64,000 nucleotides of DNA from Candidatus Leptofilum proximum (GTDB taxonomy: Bacteria; Chloroflexota; Anaerolineae; Promineifilales; Promineifilaceae). The DNA lies in NCBI GenBank assembly GCA_016710325.1, contig JADJXK010000002.1, positions 4,774,001 to 4,838,000 of the forward strand, written 5' to 3'. The position numbers and the translations under genes are program-made. The first letter of the stretch is position 1; the number at the start of each line of letters is the position of its first letter. Of the stretch, positions 42,736 to 51,458 are shown piece after piece. The notes under the pieces are model-generated. The model ran no database searches, was not told the DNA's origin, and saw only the letters and a list, made by a program, of their open reading frames with translations.

Positions 42736-43213
42736 CGCCCGGTGTTTGAACCAGCCATACGGTCGTTTCTCTGCATGAGGAACGGCCGTCTTTGGTTCAA
42801 TGGACAGTACAGAGGGTCGTGTACCGTGTCTACTGTCTGTAATTCGGGCGCGTTGTTGGGTAGCTATTTTCCAACAAAATGAGACACTGAATTAAAGCAG
42901 TTTTTGTGTAGCTACTCCTAAATAATCATTAACGAACTTTCATACAAAAGGCCGTGTCATTTTTAGTACTACCATGGTTTTATAGGGCGTGTATTGCGTA
43001 ACATCCTTCTTTAACGATGTTACACAATATCATGTCCTTGACTTTTTGCTCTGACCTGTATTTTGAATAGACTCCGATTAAACTATTCGTCCATGAAAAT
43101 TGGGCTTGCCCATCATGACCACTCAAATCCCTAAATCAATCTTGTTAATCTGGTACCTGCTGTGCCAGAAGAAACTGAGCCAGATGAAGTTGGTAGAATG
43201 AATGTGATCTACT
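42736..43213. other. Region between small ORF and EAD-NACHT gene
   Basis: Contains the last ACGGCCGT palindrome of the left block (42781-42790), bracket repeat copy B (42901-42985), and near 43035 a TTGACT sequence followed by TATTTTGAAT that could serve as promoter for the EAD-NACHT gene. No gene is supported. Confidence 0.5.
42901..42985 (+). repeat. 85-bp bracket repeat, copy B
   Basis: Begins TTTTTGTGTAGCTACTCC and includes ATCATTAACGAACTTTCATA, then CAAAAGG and a more divergent tail TTTTAGTACTA. It lies between the two NACHT-HEAT genes, upstream of the EAD-NACHT gene, and is most similar to copy C in its first 58 bases. Confidence 0.8.
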
Positions 43214-46200
43214 ATGATTAAATCCAAATATAGGATTGGGCCAATGGTCGATACATCAGAATCTCCAAATACAGAAAACCAACAAATACGACTGGCACAG
43301 CAGCTAAACCACCAGTTTAACAGGCAAGGCATACGAGGGCTTTGTTTCCAGCTGCAGATCGACCATGAAAACTTACCTGGCGAGACAAAAAGGGAAATAG
43401 CCCAGGAGCTAGTGCTATATTGTATACGTCACGGTCGTATCGCTGAACTTGAATCCGTTATCACCCAAACCTTAGGGGGGCGGCAGGATAAGTTGACTGA
43501 ATATCGACAACATTTGCTGAACGAGACACGTTACCTAGAACTTAAAGGGATTCCTTTACCCCCAGCACGCGACGGTCGTCCCCGCGACCCCAAAATCCCT
43601 TTGGACGAGATTTACATTCGTCTACAAGCCATCGCCAGCGAAGAACAGGAACTGCAAGAACGGCAAGAAGAGAAGAAAATTGGAGGAGCGGCCGTATCTG
43701 CATCAGATTTTCTAGGGCCAATGCGACAGCTGGGCGAATATTACTATCGCCGTGGACAACTCTACCGAGCTGAAGAGCGCCCAGAGTCAACAGACCCCCA
43801 ACAAGCCTTATTAAAGCATAAACGCCTGGTCGTTCTGGGTGCACCCGGGGCTGGCAAATCCACAATGCTGCGCTACCTGGCCCGGCGAGCAGCTGAACAA
43901 GAAGATACGCCCCTTCCCCTGCTGGTATCATTGCGTGATTATGCTACCGCGTGCAGTCAAGATTCACAGTTAACACTGCGCCAGTTTGCCTTGCAACAAG
44001 CAGCCGCGGGCGACCGTTTGTTGCAAGAGGCAATGGCGCAGGTAGTCGAGCAAGGACGGGCACTTTGGTTATTAGACGCTTTGGATGAAGCCCGTGAACT
44101 GGCTGGTGAAGCAGCTCGTCAGGCGAGCAGACTGCCGGGACAACTCATACTCACTTCTCGCCCACTAGGATATATGAGTAACAGCTTGCACAGCTTGCCC
44201 CACTTCGAATTATTACCAATAGCACCCGAGAACGTAGAAACTTTTTTATGCAACTGGCTCCACCTAGTGGTCGAAGAATTAGCCGATCAGCCAGAAGTTA
44301 TCCAAGGCAGGGTAGCAAACCTACAAGCACAACTGGTCGACCGCCCCCGCCTACAAGCCCTCACACGCAATCCGTTGCTGCTCACTTTCCTGGTGACGCT
44401 GGCCAGTCGGGAAGCAGTACCGGAGTTGCCGGTTCAACGATCTAGCTTATATGCCCGTTACTTAGAAGAATTGTTGTCCTGGGAAATAAACCGCCAAGAA
44501 GCAAATAATGACTTCCAACTAGGCGATTTGCGCGGAAAGGCTGCCCGTCGGACCGTCCAGGACGGTCTTCTTTACCTTGGCTGGACGCTGCATCTGCAAT
44601 ATTACGGTGGGCAAGCACAAGCTCCACCAGATAAAACGTTGATGGTAAATACGCTGGCTGCTTTCCTTTCCCGAGATGGTGTTGCCGAACCGGAGAATCT
44701 GGCGGAGGAACTGTTTACCTTCTGGCAGACAGCAGGTTTATTGGATGTCTGGCATATTGGCGAGCACACTTATCTGACATTTCGCCATCTTACCTTCCAA
44801 GAATATGCGGTCGCCTGGGGTCTCAACAAAGCCTGGCAGCGGGATGAACGAGCCGCCTGGCGTTTTCTCCAGCCCCGTCTGCATCATCCCGCGTGGCGGG
44901 AGCCAATTCTGCTCCTGGTCGGACTAATGAACGACCAGCATATAAATCAACTGGTACACAATTTATTACGCGGCCTCAGCCCTGACGAACGTAGTCTCCA
45001 CCGCGATTTGCGCCTGGCTGGCACGCTGCTGGCCGAGCGTCCACTCGATGAAGAAGACAGTCGGAAAATCTTGCGTCGCCTGGATCAACTAATCCAAGGA
45101 CGCACCTGGTTTAAGAGAATAAGACCTTTTGCCGACCATCAACCCATCTTTACATTGCTGAGCGAAATTGGGCCAATGGCAATTCCGATTTTGCTAACTA
45201 TGTTGGAGAGCGGCACCGATACTGTGCGCCATCGGGCCGCCAAGGCGCTGGGAGAGATAGGAGATACGGTTGCCGTACCTGTGCTCATCACCGCTTTAAA
45301 CGACAAAGACTGGTTTTTACGCAGTGCGGCCGCTGAGGCATTGGGGAAAATTGGGGATACGACAGCGTTGTTTCCCCTCATCCACGGTCTGAGATTCACA
45401 GAATCCTACGAGCGCAACTCAATCGTCAGCGCACTTTGGGAGATAAAAGATGAAGCTTTACCTATTCTCATTGCCGCCCTAAGAGACAGCGACTGGCATG
45501 TTCGTAGTTCAGCCGCCGAGGCATTGGGCGAGGTTGGAGATGCCACGGTAACGTCCGCTTTAGTTACTACCCTGGGCGACAGCGACAAGTTCGTGCGCTC
45601 TTCAGCTGCCGAAGCACTAGGGAAAATTAGGGATGTAGCAGCGGTGTCACCTCTTATTACGGCGTTAGGCGACAGCGATAGCCATGTGCGTAGTTCGTCG
45701 GCTGAGTCGCTAGGACAGATAGGAGATGTAGCAGCCGTACCCACTCTCGTCACCGCCTTGGGAGGCAGCGACTGGTCTTTGAAGGATTCAGCCGCGAAGG
45801 CGTTGGGTCAAATTAGGGATGTGGCAGCCGTGCTCCCTCTTATCACTGCTCTTGGAGATAAGAATAGCTATGTGAGCAGTTCGGCAGCCCTAGCACTAGG
45901 ACAGATAGGGGACAAAGCAGCAGTACCCCCTCTCATTGCTGCTCTAGGGGAGACAGGAGAAATTCCTTATATCAGACTTGTTGACGGCATATACCTGTGC
46001 AATTCAGCCGCCATAGCATTGGGTAAAATAGGGGATGAGGCGGCTATACCAGTTCTCATCACAGCCCTGGGTGACAAAAACTCATTAAGTGAAAGGTCGG
46101 TTGTCGAGGCATTGAAGCGAGTAGGAGAGGCGGCAGTGCCTGTTCTTATCGCTGCCTTGGAGGATAACAATAACCAGGTACGCAATGCGGCCGCTAAAGT

Positions 46201-46861
46201 TTTGGGAAAGATCGGAAACGTAACGGCCATACCTGCTCTCATCACTGCCCTAAGCGACAGCAAAAGCAATGTGCGCAATGAGGCTGCCGAAGCGTTGGGA
46301 GAGATTGGGGATGCCATAGCTTTGCCCCCACTCATTATTGCCTTAGATGACAACGACTGGCATGTACGCCGTTCGGTTGCAGAAGCGTTGGGAAAGATTG
46401 GAGATGCGACAGCAGTGCCTGCCCTTGTTACTGCCCTGGGCGACGGCGTCAGCGATGTGCGCAGGAACGCTGCCCGAGCATTGGCAGATTTTGAGGACGT
46501 GACGGCCATGCCCGCTCTCATTAAAGCTCTGAGCGATAGCGACAGCGATGTGCGGAAAAGTGCCGTACTGGGGATTGCTCGCATAGGAGATACAGCGGCT
46601 TTGCCCCATTTCATTACAGCTCTGAGAGATAGTGATAAAAACGTACGTCATTGGGCCACTATGTTATTGGAAAACTTAATCGCAACTACAGAAGATGAAC
46701 GTTTGTTACGCCACGTGCGAAAAGCTTTGTGGTGGCGTCTACTGGATTCTGATGCTTCTGTTGCTGAAGATGCTTTTCGCGTTTTGGAAAAGGTGAGAGC
46801 CATTCTTACGCTGCAAGAAGTTGCCCGGCTGCCTCTGAGAGATCCTTTATTGATATCATAA
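43214..46861 (+). CDS. EAD-NACHT-HEAT protein
   Basis: A 1215-residue STAND protein. Residues 24-88 match the effector-associated (death-like) domain pattern: helix LAQQLNHQFNRQGIRGLCFQ, then IDHENLPGETKREIAQELV and YCIRHGRIAELESVITQT. Residues 200-560: NACHT ATPase with Walker A GAPGAGKST (209-217), Walker B ALWLLDALDEARE and sensor LILTSRPLGYMS, ending TYLTFRHLTFQEYAVAWGL. Residues about 655-1175: some 14-16 HEAT repeats of about 31 residues, well diverged from one another (unlike the neighbouring gene), with the phrase AAEALGKIGD recurring. EAD proteins recruit effectors carrying a matching EAD; none is evident beside it, so the partner is either elsewhere or the Trypco1/pseudoprotease pair downstream. 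Confidence 0.88.
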   Translation: MIKSKYRIGPMVDTSESPNTENQQIRLAQQLNHQFNRQGIRGLCFQLQIDHENLPGETKREIAQELVLYCIRHGRIAELESVITQTLGGRQDKLTEYRQHLLNETRYLELKGIPLPPARDGRPRDPKIPLDEIYIRLQAIASEEQELQERQEEKKIGGAAVSASDFLGPMRQLGEYYYRRGQLYRAEERPESTDPQQALLKHKRLVVLGAPGAGKSTMLRYLARRAAEQEDTPLPLLVSLRDYATACSQDSQLTLRQFALQQAAAGDRLLQEAMAQVVEQGRALWLLDALDEARELAGEAARQASRLPGQLILTSRPLGYMSNSLHSLPHFELLPIAPENVETFLCNWLHLVVEELADQPEVIQGRVANLQAQLVDRPRLQALTRNPLLLTFLVTLASREAVPELPVQRSSLYARYLEELLSWEINRQEANNDFQLGDLRGKAARRTVQDGLLYLGWTLHLQYYGGQAQAPPDKTLMVNTLAAFLSRDGVAEPENLAEELFTFWQTAGLLDVWHIGEHTYLTFRHLTFQEYAVAWGLNKAWQRDERAAWRFLQPRLHHPAWREPILLLVGLMNDQHINQLVHNLLRGLSPDERSLHRDLRLAGTLLAERPLDEEDSRKILRRLDQLIQGRTWFKRIRPFADHQPIFTLLSEIGPMAIPILLTMLESGTDTVRHRAAKALGEIGDTVAVPVLITALNDKDWFLRSAAAEALGKIGDTTALFPLIHGLRFTESYERNSIVSALWEIKDEALPILIAALRDSDWHVRSSAAEALGEVGDATVTSALVTTLGDSDKFVRSSAAEALGKIRDVAAVSPLITALGDSDSHVRSSSAESLGQIGDVAAVPTLVTALGGSDWSLKDSAAKALGQIRDVAAVLPLITALGDKNSYVSSSAALALGQIGDKAAVPPLIAALGETGEIPYIRLVDGIYLCNSAAIALGKIGDEAAIPVLITALGDKNSLSERSVVEALKRVGEAAVPVLIAALEDNNNQVRNAAAKVLGKIGNVTAIPALITALSDSKSNVRNEAAEALGEIGDAIALPPLIIALDDNDWHVRRSVAEALGKIGDATAVPALVTALGDGVSDVRRNAARALADFEDVTAMPALIKALSDSDSDVRKSAVLGIARIGDTAALPHFITALRDSDKNVRHWATMLLENLIATTEDERLLRHVRKALWWRLLDSDASVAEDAFRVLEKVRAILTLQEVARLPLRDPLLIS

Positions 46862-47196
46862 TAAATCAAGCATGAACCACACCGATCATATGGCTATCAT
46901 CCGAGACGGAATATCCTCGGAAGTGGAGTAGGGTGCCAGCGCACATAAGTTCTTTATTCAATAAAGATTTAGAGCAGATCACAGACTCAGATCTTCAACC
47001 ATCTCCGCCATTAAATATGTATTGGGGTGGAAGTACCACGCCGTTGTTGTAAGATTTTCGAGGCTTAAGATAGGGAATTGGGTAGCCAAATCTAAATAAG
47101 AGCCAACGTGTCTTGCAATGTTTTGGCAAGAAGAAAGTGGAACTCCCGCAATTTGTGTGAAAACAGATGTTTAACAGAACAGTGCGGTCAAAGAAG

Positions 47197-47284
47197 TTTT
47201 TTGTGTTGCTACTCCAAAATAATCATTAACGAACTTTCATACAAAAGGACGCGTCTGGTATAGCACTACAATCATTCTATAATG
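47197..47284 (+). repeat. 85-bp bracket repeat, copy C
   Basis: Nearly identical to copy B over TTGTGTTGCTACTCC, ATCATTAACGAACTTTCATA and CAAAAGG, and to copy A in its tail TCTGGT(A/T)TAGCACTA. Copy C ends in TATAAT, which could act as a -10 element, but nothing convincing lies directly downstream. Confidence 0.8.
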
Positions 47285-47546
47285 TTGGTGCGATGTTCTG
47301 ACAGAAGTCGCAGGCCAAGTTTGGGGGGCATCTCAGATTTCCTCCGATCCAATTGCATATTGAATCTGAGCTATTCTCATGTTCACTTTTCCGAGTGGGA
47401 GCTGTTTTCGTGTCATGTGCACCAGATGTCGGCTTTGAATGTTGATATTCGTGCCCATCACCAAACAGACCTAGCGTGCCGGCTGATAATTCATCTGGCC
47501 TGGCCTAGTTAGTGCCGGACAGCAGAAAACAGTTGTATATGGAGAA

Positions 47547-47666
47547 GTGAGCGTCACCGAGATGACCGACGACAATGGCAACGTTACGTTTAATGAGGTT
47601 CCTATCGCTGCCTTAGCTGGTCTTGTTCTGACCATCGACGAGCAAATGCAGAGCAGCACCCCCTAA
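47547..47666 (+). pseudogene. C-terminal fragment of a secreted-type protein
   Basis: The frame reads VSVTEMTDDNGNVTFNEVPI and ends before a TAA at 47664. The DDNGNVTF phrase is typical of carboxypeptidase-regulatory or Ig-like domains of exported proteins. The frame is open a little further 5' but stops at TGA TAA near 47490, with no start or ribosome-binding site, so it looks like a gene remnant. Confidence 0.35.
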
Positions 47667-47882
47667 AACAAGCAAAGATGCGATTATCACCGCAAGCTTG
47701 TCTGGCGCGCCACCCAGCGTCTGCCAGAGCAGTCCAATCGCCCAGAGCATTGCCAGCGGTATGAATGGCGGAGCCAGAAACAGAAAAAGTACAACAATCG
47801 TATCTACAATCCCTCCGCGAAACAGCGCAAAATGCACCTGCGGGAATAACAAATCCTGCCGGATAGCCTGCCGTGCTCCAAT

Positions 47883-47921
47883 GTTGTCAAATAACACCCG
47901 TAAATGGTGTTATTTGACAAC
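47883..47921. repeat. Perfect 16-bp inverted repeat
   Basis: GTTGTCAAATAACACC at 47883-47898 is mirrored exactly at 47906-47921 with a seven-base loop. A perfect match without GC enrichment suggests a mobile-element end or protein-binding site rather than a terminator. Confidence 0.7.
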
Positions 47922-47929
47922 GGGCACGG

Positions 47930-48121
47930 TTGCGGCAGGTGGCCGCCTGGCTGAAGCCACCGGCAGCGCTGCCCAAAGAACAGTCCCGCGAAGCAGCGAC
48001 GCCTGCGCCTGAGCCAACGGAGACGGGGCGACGCTGTCCGCTGTGCGGCCAACCACTCCGTCTTGTGCAGCGGCTGCCCCGGTCGCACCCGGTTACAAGG
48101 TCTCCCTGGCAGCCGCCTTGA
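47930..48121 (+). pseudogene. Possible transposase C-terminal remnant
   Basis: A 63-residue frame with a CPLCGQPLRLVQRLPR ending, resembling the zinc-binding C-terminal end of some transposases (IS91-like or similar). It is GC-rich compared with its surroundings and starts just right of the inverted repeat. No catalytic region is present, so at best it is a fragment. Confidence 0.3.
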
Positions 48122-48378
48122 GTGTTGTCGCGGGCGGACAAATGCATAACAAAAAGCAGCCACAGGCGGGCTGTTTGTTTGATGTTGCCTGGTGGTCGTC
48201 TGGCGGTCGGCGGTGGTGTCGGCGGCGCGACACAAAGGGGGAAAATCTGGCGTAGGATATTGATCTTTTCCAGTCTAAACTGCTACAATGACTCTGGTCG
48301 TGGGGGTGAAAGGTAGCGGTTATCGGGTATTCCCAGGCTTAAATTCCAAATAGAAGGGCTTCGGCTGAGTGCGGCTTA

Positions 48379-48445
48379 GTTCAACTCAGGATTATGCGGC
48401 GGCTCCGAAGACTCCGCGCTGCATGAATCCTTACTTCGTTAGGGC
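48379..48445 (+). repeat. attC-like site 1
   Basis: Left core GTTCAAC (48379-48385) fits RYYYAAC and right core GTTAGGG (48438-48444) fits GTTRRR. Between them GATTATGCGGCGG pairs with CGCGCTGCATGAATC, leaving an unpaired base in the arm, the folded-strand geometry of integron attC sites. The outer cores pair only partly. Confidence 0.5.
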
Positions 48446-48479
48446 GGTCATTGATGGCCGTTCTACAAACCAAAACGCC

Positions 48480-48546
48480 GCCCTAACAACAGCTTAAAGC
48501 TGACGCGCCAAAGGAAACGAGCGCGCAGGTTAAGCAACTGAACGGC
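48480..48546 (+). repeat. attC-like site 2 (degenerate)
   Basis: CCCTAACAACAGCTTAAAGC with TGACGCGCC resembles the left half of known attC sites; GCGCGCAGGTTAAGC pairs with the GCTTAA and CGCGC parts of the left arm, leaving bulged bases. The right core GAACGGC has lost the GTT, so the site may be inactive. A 10-bp inverted repeat (GTTAGGGCGG at 48438 and its complement at 48478) links it with site 1. Confidence 0.45.
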
Positions 48547-48591
48547 GGACGGATTTAGCATTTTCATCATTATGTATGATTTGGAAGTTTT

Positions 48592-49725
48592 ATGAATATG
48601 AATCGTAAATGGTTGAGCTGTTTGACAATGGCGTCAATAATCTTGTTTTTCATTCTGGTTATGAGAACTACCATTGCTCAAGGGACAACTCCAACACCTC
48701 AATTGACGGCAACTCCAACACCTGATCCAATTCCAACTATTGAGTTGCAAATCGAAAACTTGAGGAACGATTTAACAGAATTAGATGAAAAATTGAATAA
48801 TCCGCAAAAAGATGTATGGGATAAATTGGCGGCTATTTCAGGTCTTGTATCAGGAATTTCTGTGGCAATTATTGGCGGTCTTGCAACTTACACTTATAAC
48901 GAACGAAAGCGAAAAGCGGATCATGCCCACAACGACCGAGAACTGGCAGTGCAGCGAGTACAAACCACACAGAGTTTTATGCCACAGTTGCAATCGGATG
49001 ACCCGCGCGCTGTAGAAGCTGCAATATTGTCGATTTCTGTTTTAGATGCGAGGCTAGCAACTGATTTAGCTACGCTTTTTAGGTCAGAGGGAGCAGTGGT
49101 AGCTCTTTCAAAAATTGCCTCGAGCGCAAATCCCGAAATTGCCAAACGTGCTGAAACTTCTCTGGACAATCTATTCAAGTCTTTAGAAACCGCATTGGTT
49201 ACTCTCGTTGGTCATGATGGAAAAGATATTTCATCAGGATTTTTCTTGACACCAGAAGGTCATGTATTCGCCCCTAGTTATGTTATGGAGATTTCTGACG
49301 ATATACAGATCAAGTGGCGCAATAATATTTACAAACCCGAACTGGTAAGACTTGAAAAATCTCAAGGTACTGTGCTTTTCAAAATAGATGGAGACAAATT
49401 CCCTTCAGCAAATATCTTGCCATCTTATGAACCAAGATATGGAGACAAAGTTTTTGCACTACTAAACAATAAAGACTTGGGATGGACTTTAGCATCAGGA
49501 CAAGTTATCGGCTTAGATACCAAAATGGGAGATGTTGATGTACCCATGTTTATTACAGATATGAAGGTTTCAAGAGGAGCAGGTGGTACACCAGTTGTAA
49601 ATGCTACAGGTGAAGTCATTGGCAGTGTGTTTGCAACTTCCAGTCAGCAAGATGCAACAGTTATACTATCAGCTAAGGGTATTGCAGACGATGTTGAAGA
49701 TTTGCGAATTTATGAACGCACGTAG
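48592..49725 (+). CDS. Membrane-anchored trypsin-fold pseudoprotease
   Basis: A 377-residue protein. Residues 7-29 form a signal/anchor (LSCLTMASIILFFILVM), followed by a Thr/Pro linker, a short coiled coil (IELQIENLRNDLTELDEKLN), a second membrane helix (AISGLVSGISVAIIGGLATY) and a helical region. Residues about 205-365 are a Deg/trypsin-like serine protease fold: SSGFFLTPEGHVFAPSYVM, GTVLFKIDGDKFP, GDKVFALLNNKDLGW and VSRGAGGTPVVNATGEVIGS. The positions of catalytic His, Asp and Ser hold Tyr, Gly and Gly, so proteolysis is not expected. It is followed by a Trypco1 gene and then an attC site, so the pair looks like one integron-type cassette. Base composition is A+T-rich and the resident palindrome is absent. 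Confidence 0.8.
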   Translation: MNMNRKWLSCLTMASIILFFILVMRTTIAQGTTPTPQLTATPTPDPIPTIELQIENLRNDLTELDEKLNNPQKDVWDKLAAISGLVSGISVAIIGGLATYTYNERKRKADHAHNDRELAVQRVQTTQSFMPQLQSDDPRAVEAAILSISVLDARLATDLATLFRSEGAVVALSKIASSANPEIAKRAETSLDNLFKSLETALVTLVGHDGKDISSGFFLTPEGHVFAPSYVMEISDDIQIKWRNNIYKPELVRLEKSQGTVLFKIDGDKFPSANILPSYEPRYGDKVFALLNNKDLGWTLASGQVIGLDTKMGDVDVPMFITDMKVSRGAGGTPVVNATGEVIGSVFATSSQQDATVILSAKGIADDVEDLRIYERT

Positions 49726-49807
49726 GGTTTAGCTTGATTTTAGAGATGAATTTTTTCCGCGAAAATGAAAGCATTATCTTTCGCCCTCAAAAGGATAACA
49801 CGAACCA

Positions 49808-50134
49808 ATGAGCCAATTTATAGAATATTCGATTGAAGACAGTAACAAAAAGCTGTTCATAGAAATTGAAACACCGGAAATTGTTGAAGATATAGCGGGT
49901 ATCTCAGCAACTCCCAACTCGGCAACTAAAGCACCTAAATATTTGAATAATGCTCTAGATGCGATTGAGATAGTGTCAAACTCTATAGTAAGAAAAATGG
50001 GTTCCATGGAGCATATACCAAATGACGTGACAGTCACTTTTGGAATAAAGTTTGATGCCAAATCTGGGGCAATAATCGCAAAATCGCCAACTGATTCAAC
50101 TTTCAACATAACATTAACTTGGACAAAAGATTAA
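49808..50134 (+). CDS. Trypco1 (trypsin co-occurring domain, CU044_2847-like) protein
   Basis: A 108-residue beta-rich protein with the hallmark ending of the Trypco1/CU044_2847 family: PNDVTVTFGIKFDAKSG, AIIAKS and FNITLTW. The N-terminal strand YSIEDSNKKLFIEIETPE and the helix LNNALDAIEIVSNSIVRKM also fit. The family was named for its frequent pairing with trypsin-like proteases in predicted bacterial conflict systems, exactly as here, except that the neighbouring protease fold is inactive. AAAGGA lies 11 bases before the ATG. The stop lies seven bases before an attC site. Confidence 0.82.
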   Translation: MSQFIEYSIEDSNKKLFIEIETPEIVEDIAGISATPNSATKAPKYLNNALDAIEIVSNSIVRKMGSMEHIPNDVTVTFGIKFDAKSGAIIAKSPTDSTFNITLTWTKD

Positions 50135-50141
50135 GCCCGCC

Positions 50142-50193
50142 GCCTAACCGAGCATGAAGCCGACGCGAATCGCGGCTTATGCAGGCGTTAGGT
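50142..50193 (+). repeat. attC site 3 (best match to integron consensus)
   Basis: R'' GCCTAAC (50142-50148) and R' GTTAGGT (50187-50193) both fit the consensus and pair with each other. Inside, GCATGAAGCCG pairs with CGGCTTATGC except for one unpaired G, the extrahelical base typical of attC. Length 52 bases. It closes the cassette holding the pseudoprotease and Trypco1 genes. Confidence 0.8.
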
Positions 50194-50344
50194 AATTAAA
50201 ATAACTCTACCACAGATATTGTCATGATTTGCATTTTTACGATGAATAAGACTCAATACCTAGAAAGCTGGTTAGAATCGCCTTCAGACATGCCCGCTAG
50301 TTCCAACTCGGACAGTTATATTCTCCGACTTCTTAGGGAGAATA

Positions 50345-51458
50345 AGTAGTCAGCAAAAAGTTTTCGTAAATAAAAACCTTTCAGCATGAGACAAATCGTT
50401 CTGAATGGTAAGCACCTTATCAACTGAATGAATCATTTCGGCAATCGTTTCGAACAAGTGGTTGGCACAGGCTTTGTCTTTCAGGTGCCGCCAAAACCGC
50501 TCAATCGGATTGAGGTCTGAACAGTAAGGCGGCAACCAGAAAACCGTTGCCTGATTTTCATAAAAGGCCAGCAGGGCCTCAGAGACATAGCTGTGATGGT
50601 AGGAAGCATTGTCCAAAACAATCACAACGGGGCGATCTGATGGAGCCGAAGCCATCAATAGTTGAATGAAGAGACAGAAGGATTGTGTGTTTTTCTTCTC
50701 GGCGGGCATGGTAATGACTGCATCAGTGCGCCAATTGTAAGCACCAAATAGGTGATGCCACTTGGCCGGGCCAGGGGCAGGTACCCGTTTCTGTCGCCCC
50801 CGCTTCATCCAACATTTGACCAGCTTACACAGCAGTCTCAGGGTCGTTTCGTCCACAAAGAATAGTTCGATTTCGGCTCGTTCAGCTTTTTTTTAAGCAT
50901 TTCCAGCGTGGCTTCAGCTCTGGCTTTGACCACTTTGTCCTGGAGTGGGTCCAATGTATGCTTCGGTCGTCGATAAACATACTCTTCTTCGGCCAAGATA
51001 TTGAGGAAGGTGCGCTCGGTAACCCGCACGCCAGTTTCCTTTTCTAAATGGGCTATTAGCCGTTTGCTATCCCAAACTGTGAAGGCATACCCTAAATCGT
51101 GCGGGTCTTGTTCGATGACTTGGGCCAGTCGTTGCCGGTACTGCGCGTCAGCCGCTTGGGGACGACCAGAGCGGGGCCTGTCGGCTAACCCTTCTAGCCC
51201 TTCCGCTCGCCACCGCTGATGCCAATAGTAGACTTTACTCGGCTGTATCGACAGGAGTTCAGCGATTTCCTGCGGCTTTTGCCCTAAATGCAGCATCCGA
51301 ATAATGGTTGCCCGTTGGCGAACGCGGAGGTCATCATGGTTTTTGATGGCTTGTTCGATTATCGCGAGTGATTCAGTTGTTAAAGTGTAGTCAATTTTTT
51401 TAGGCATCTCTCTATGATGCCACAATTATTAAATTCCGAAAACTTGTTTCGGTTTACT
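50345..51458 (-). mobile_element. IS630-family insertion sequence
   Basis: A 1114-bp element with imperfect terminal inverted repeats: the left end begins AGTAGTCAGCAAAAAG then TTTTCG, and the right end, read inward, AGTAAACCGAAACAAG then TTTTCGG. TA flanks both ends (50343-50344 and 51459-51460), the target duplication of this family. It contains one transposase gene split over two frames. Confidence 0.9.
50350..51407 (-). CDS. IS630 transposase, two frames joined by slippage
   Basis: The first frame (from ATG 51407) encodes helix-turn-helix domains (QKPQEIAELLSIQPSKVYYW, GLADRPRSGRPQ) and runs to a stop at 50838. The second frame holds the catalytic core: FFVDETTLRLL (first Asp), VIVLDNASYHHS (second Asp) and SDLNPIERFWRHLKD (Glu), giving a full DDE set, and ends at 50350. 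The frames meet at a run of eight A on the coding strand (T8 at 50887-50894); a -1 shift there yields the natural join KKAERAEIELFFVDET. Such slippage is normal for this family, so the transposase is probably functional. Confidence 0.88.

Larger units (their letters stand above)
46862..48365. other. Gene-poor stretch with remnants and repeats
   Basis: About 1.5 kb without an intact gene. It holds bracket repeat copy C (47197-47284), a C-terminal fragment of a secreted-type protein (47547-47666), a perfect 16-bp inverted repeat (47883-47921) and a possible transposase remnant (47930-48121). A 94-codon minus-strand frame at 47613-47897 encodes two membrane-like segments, but its only start (GTG) lies inside the inverted repeat, so it is doubtful. 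Confidence 0.5.

Noticed and set aside
47613..47897. 94-codon minus-strand frame with membrane-like segments
   Set aside because: Only a GTG start inside a perfect inverted repeat, and it overlaps a better plus-strand coding fragment.
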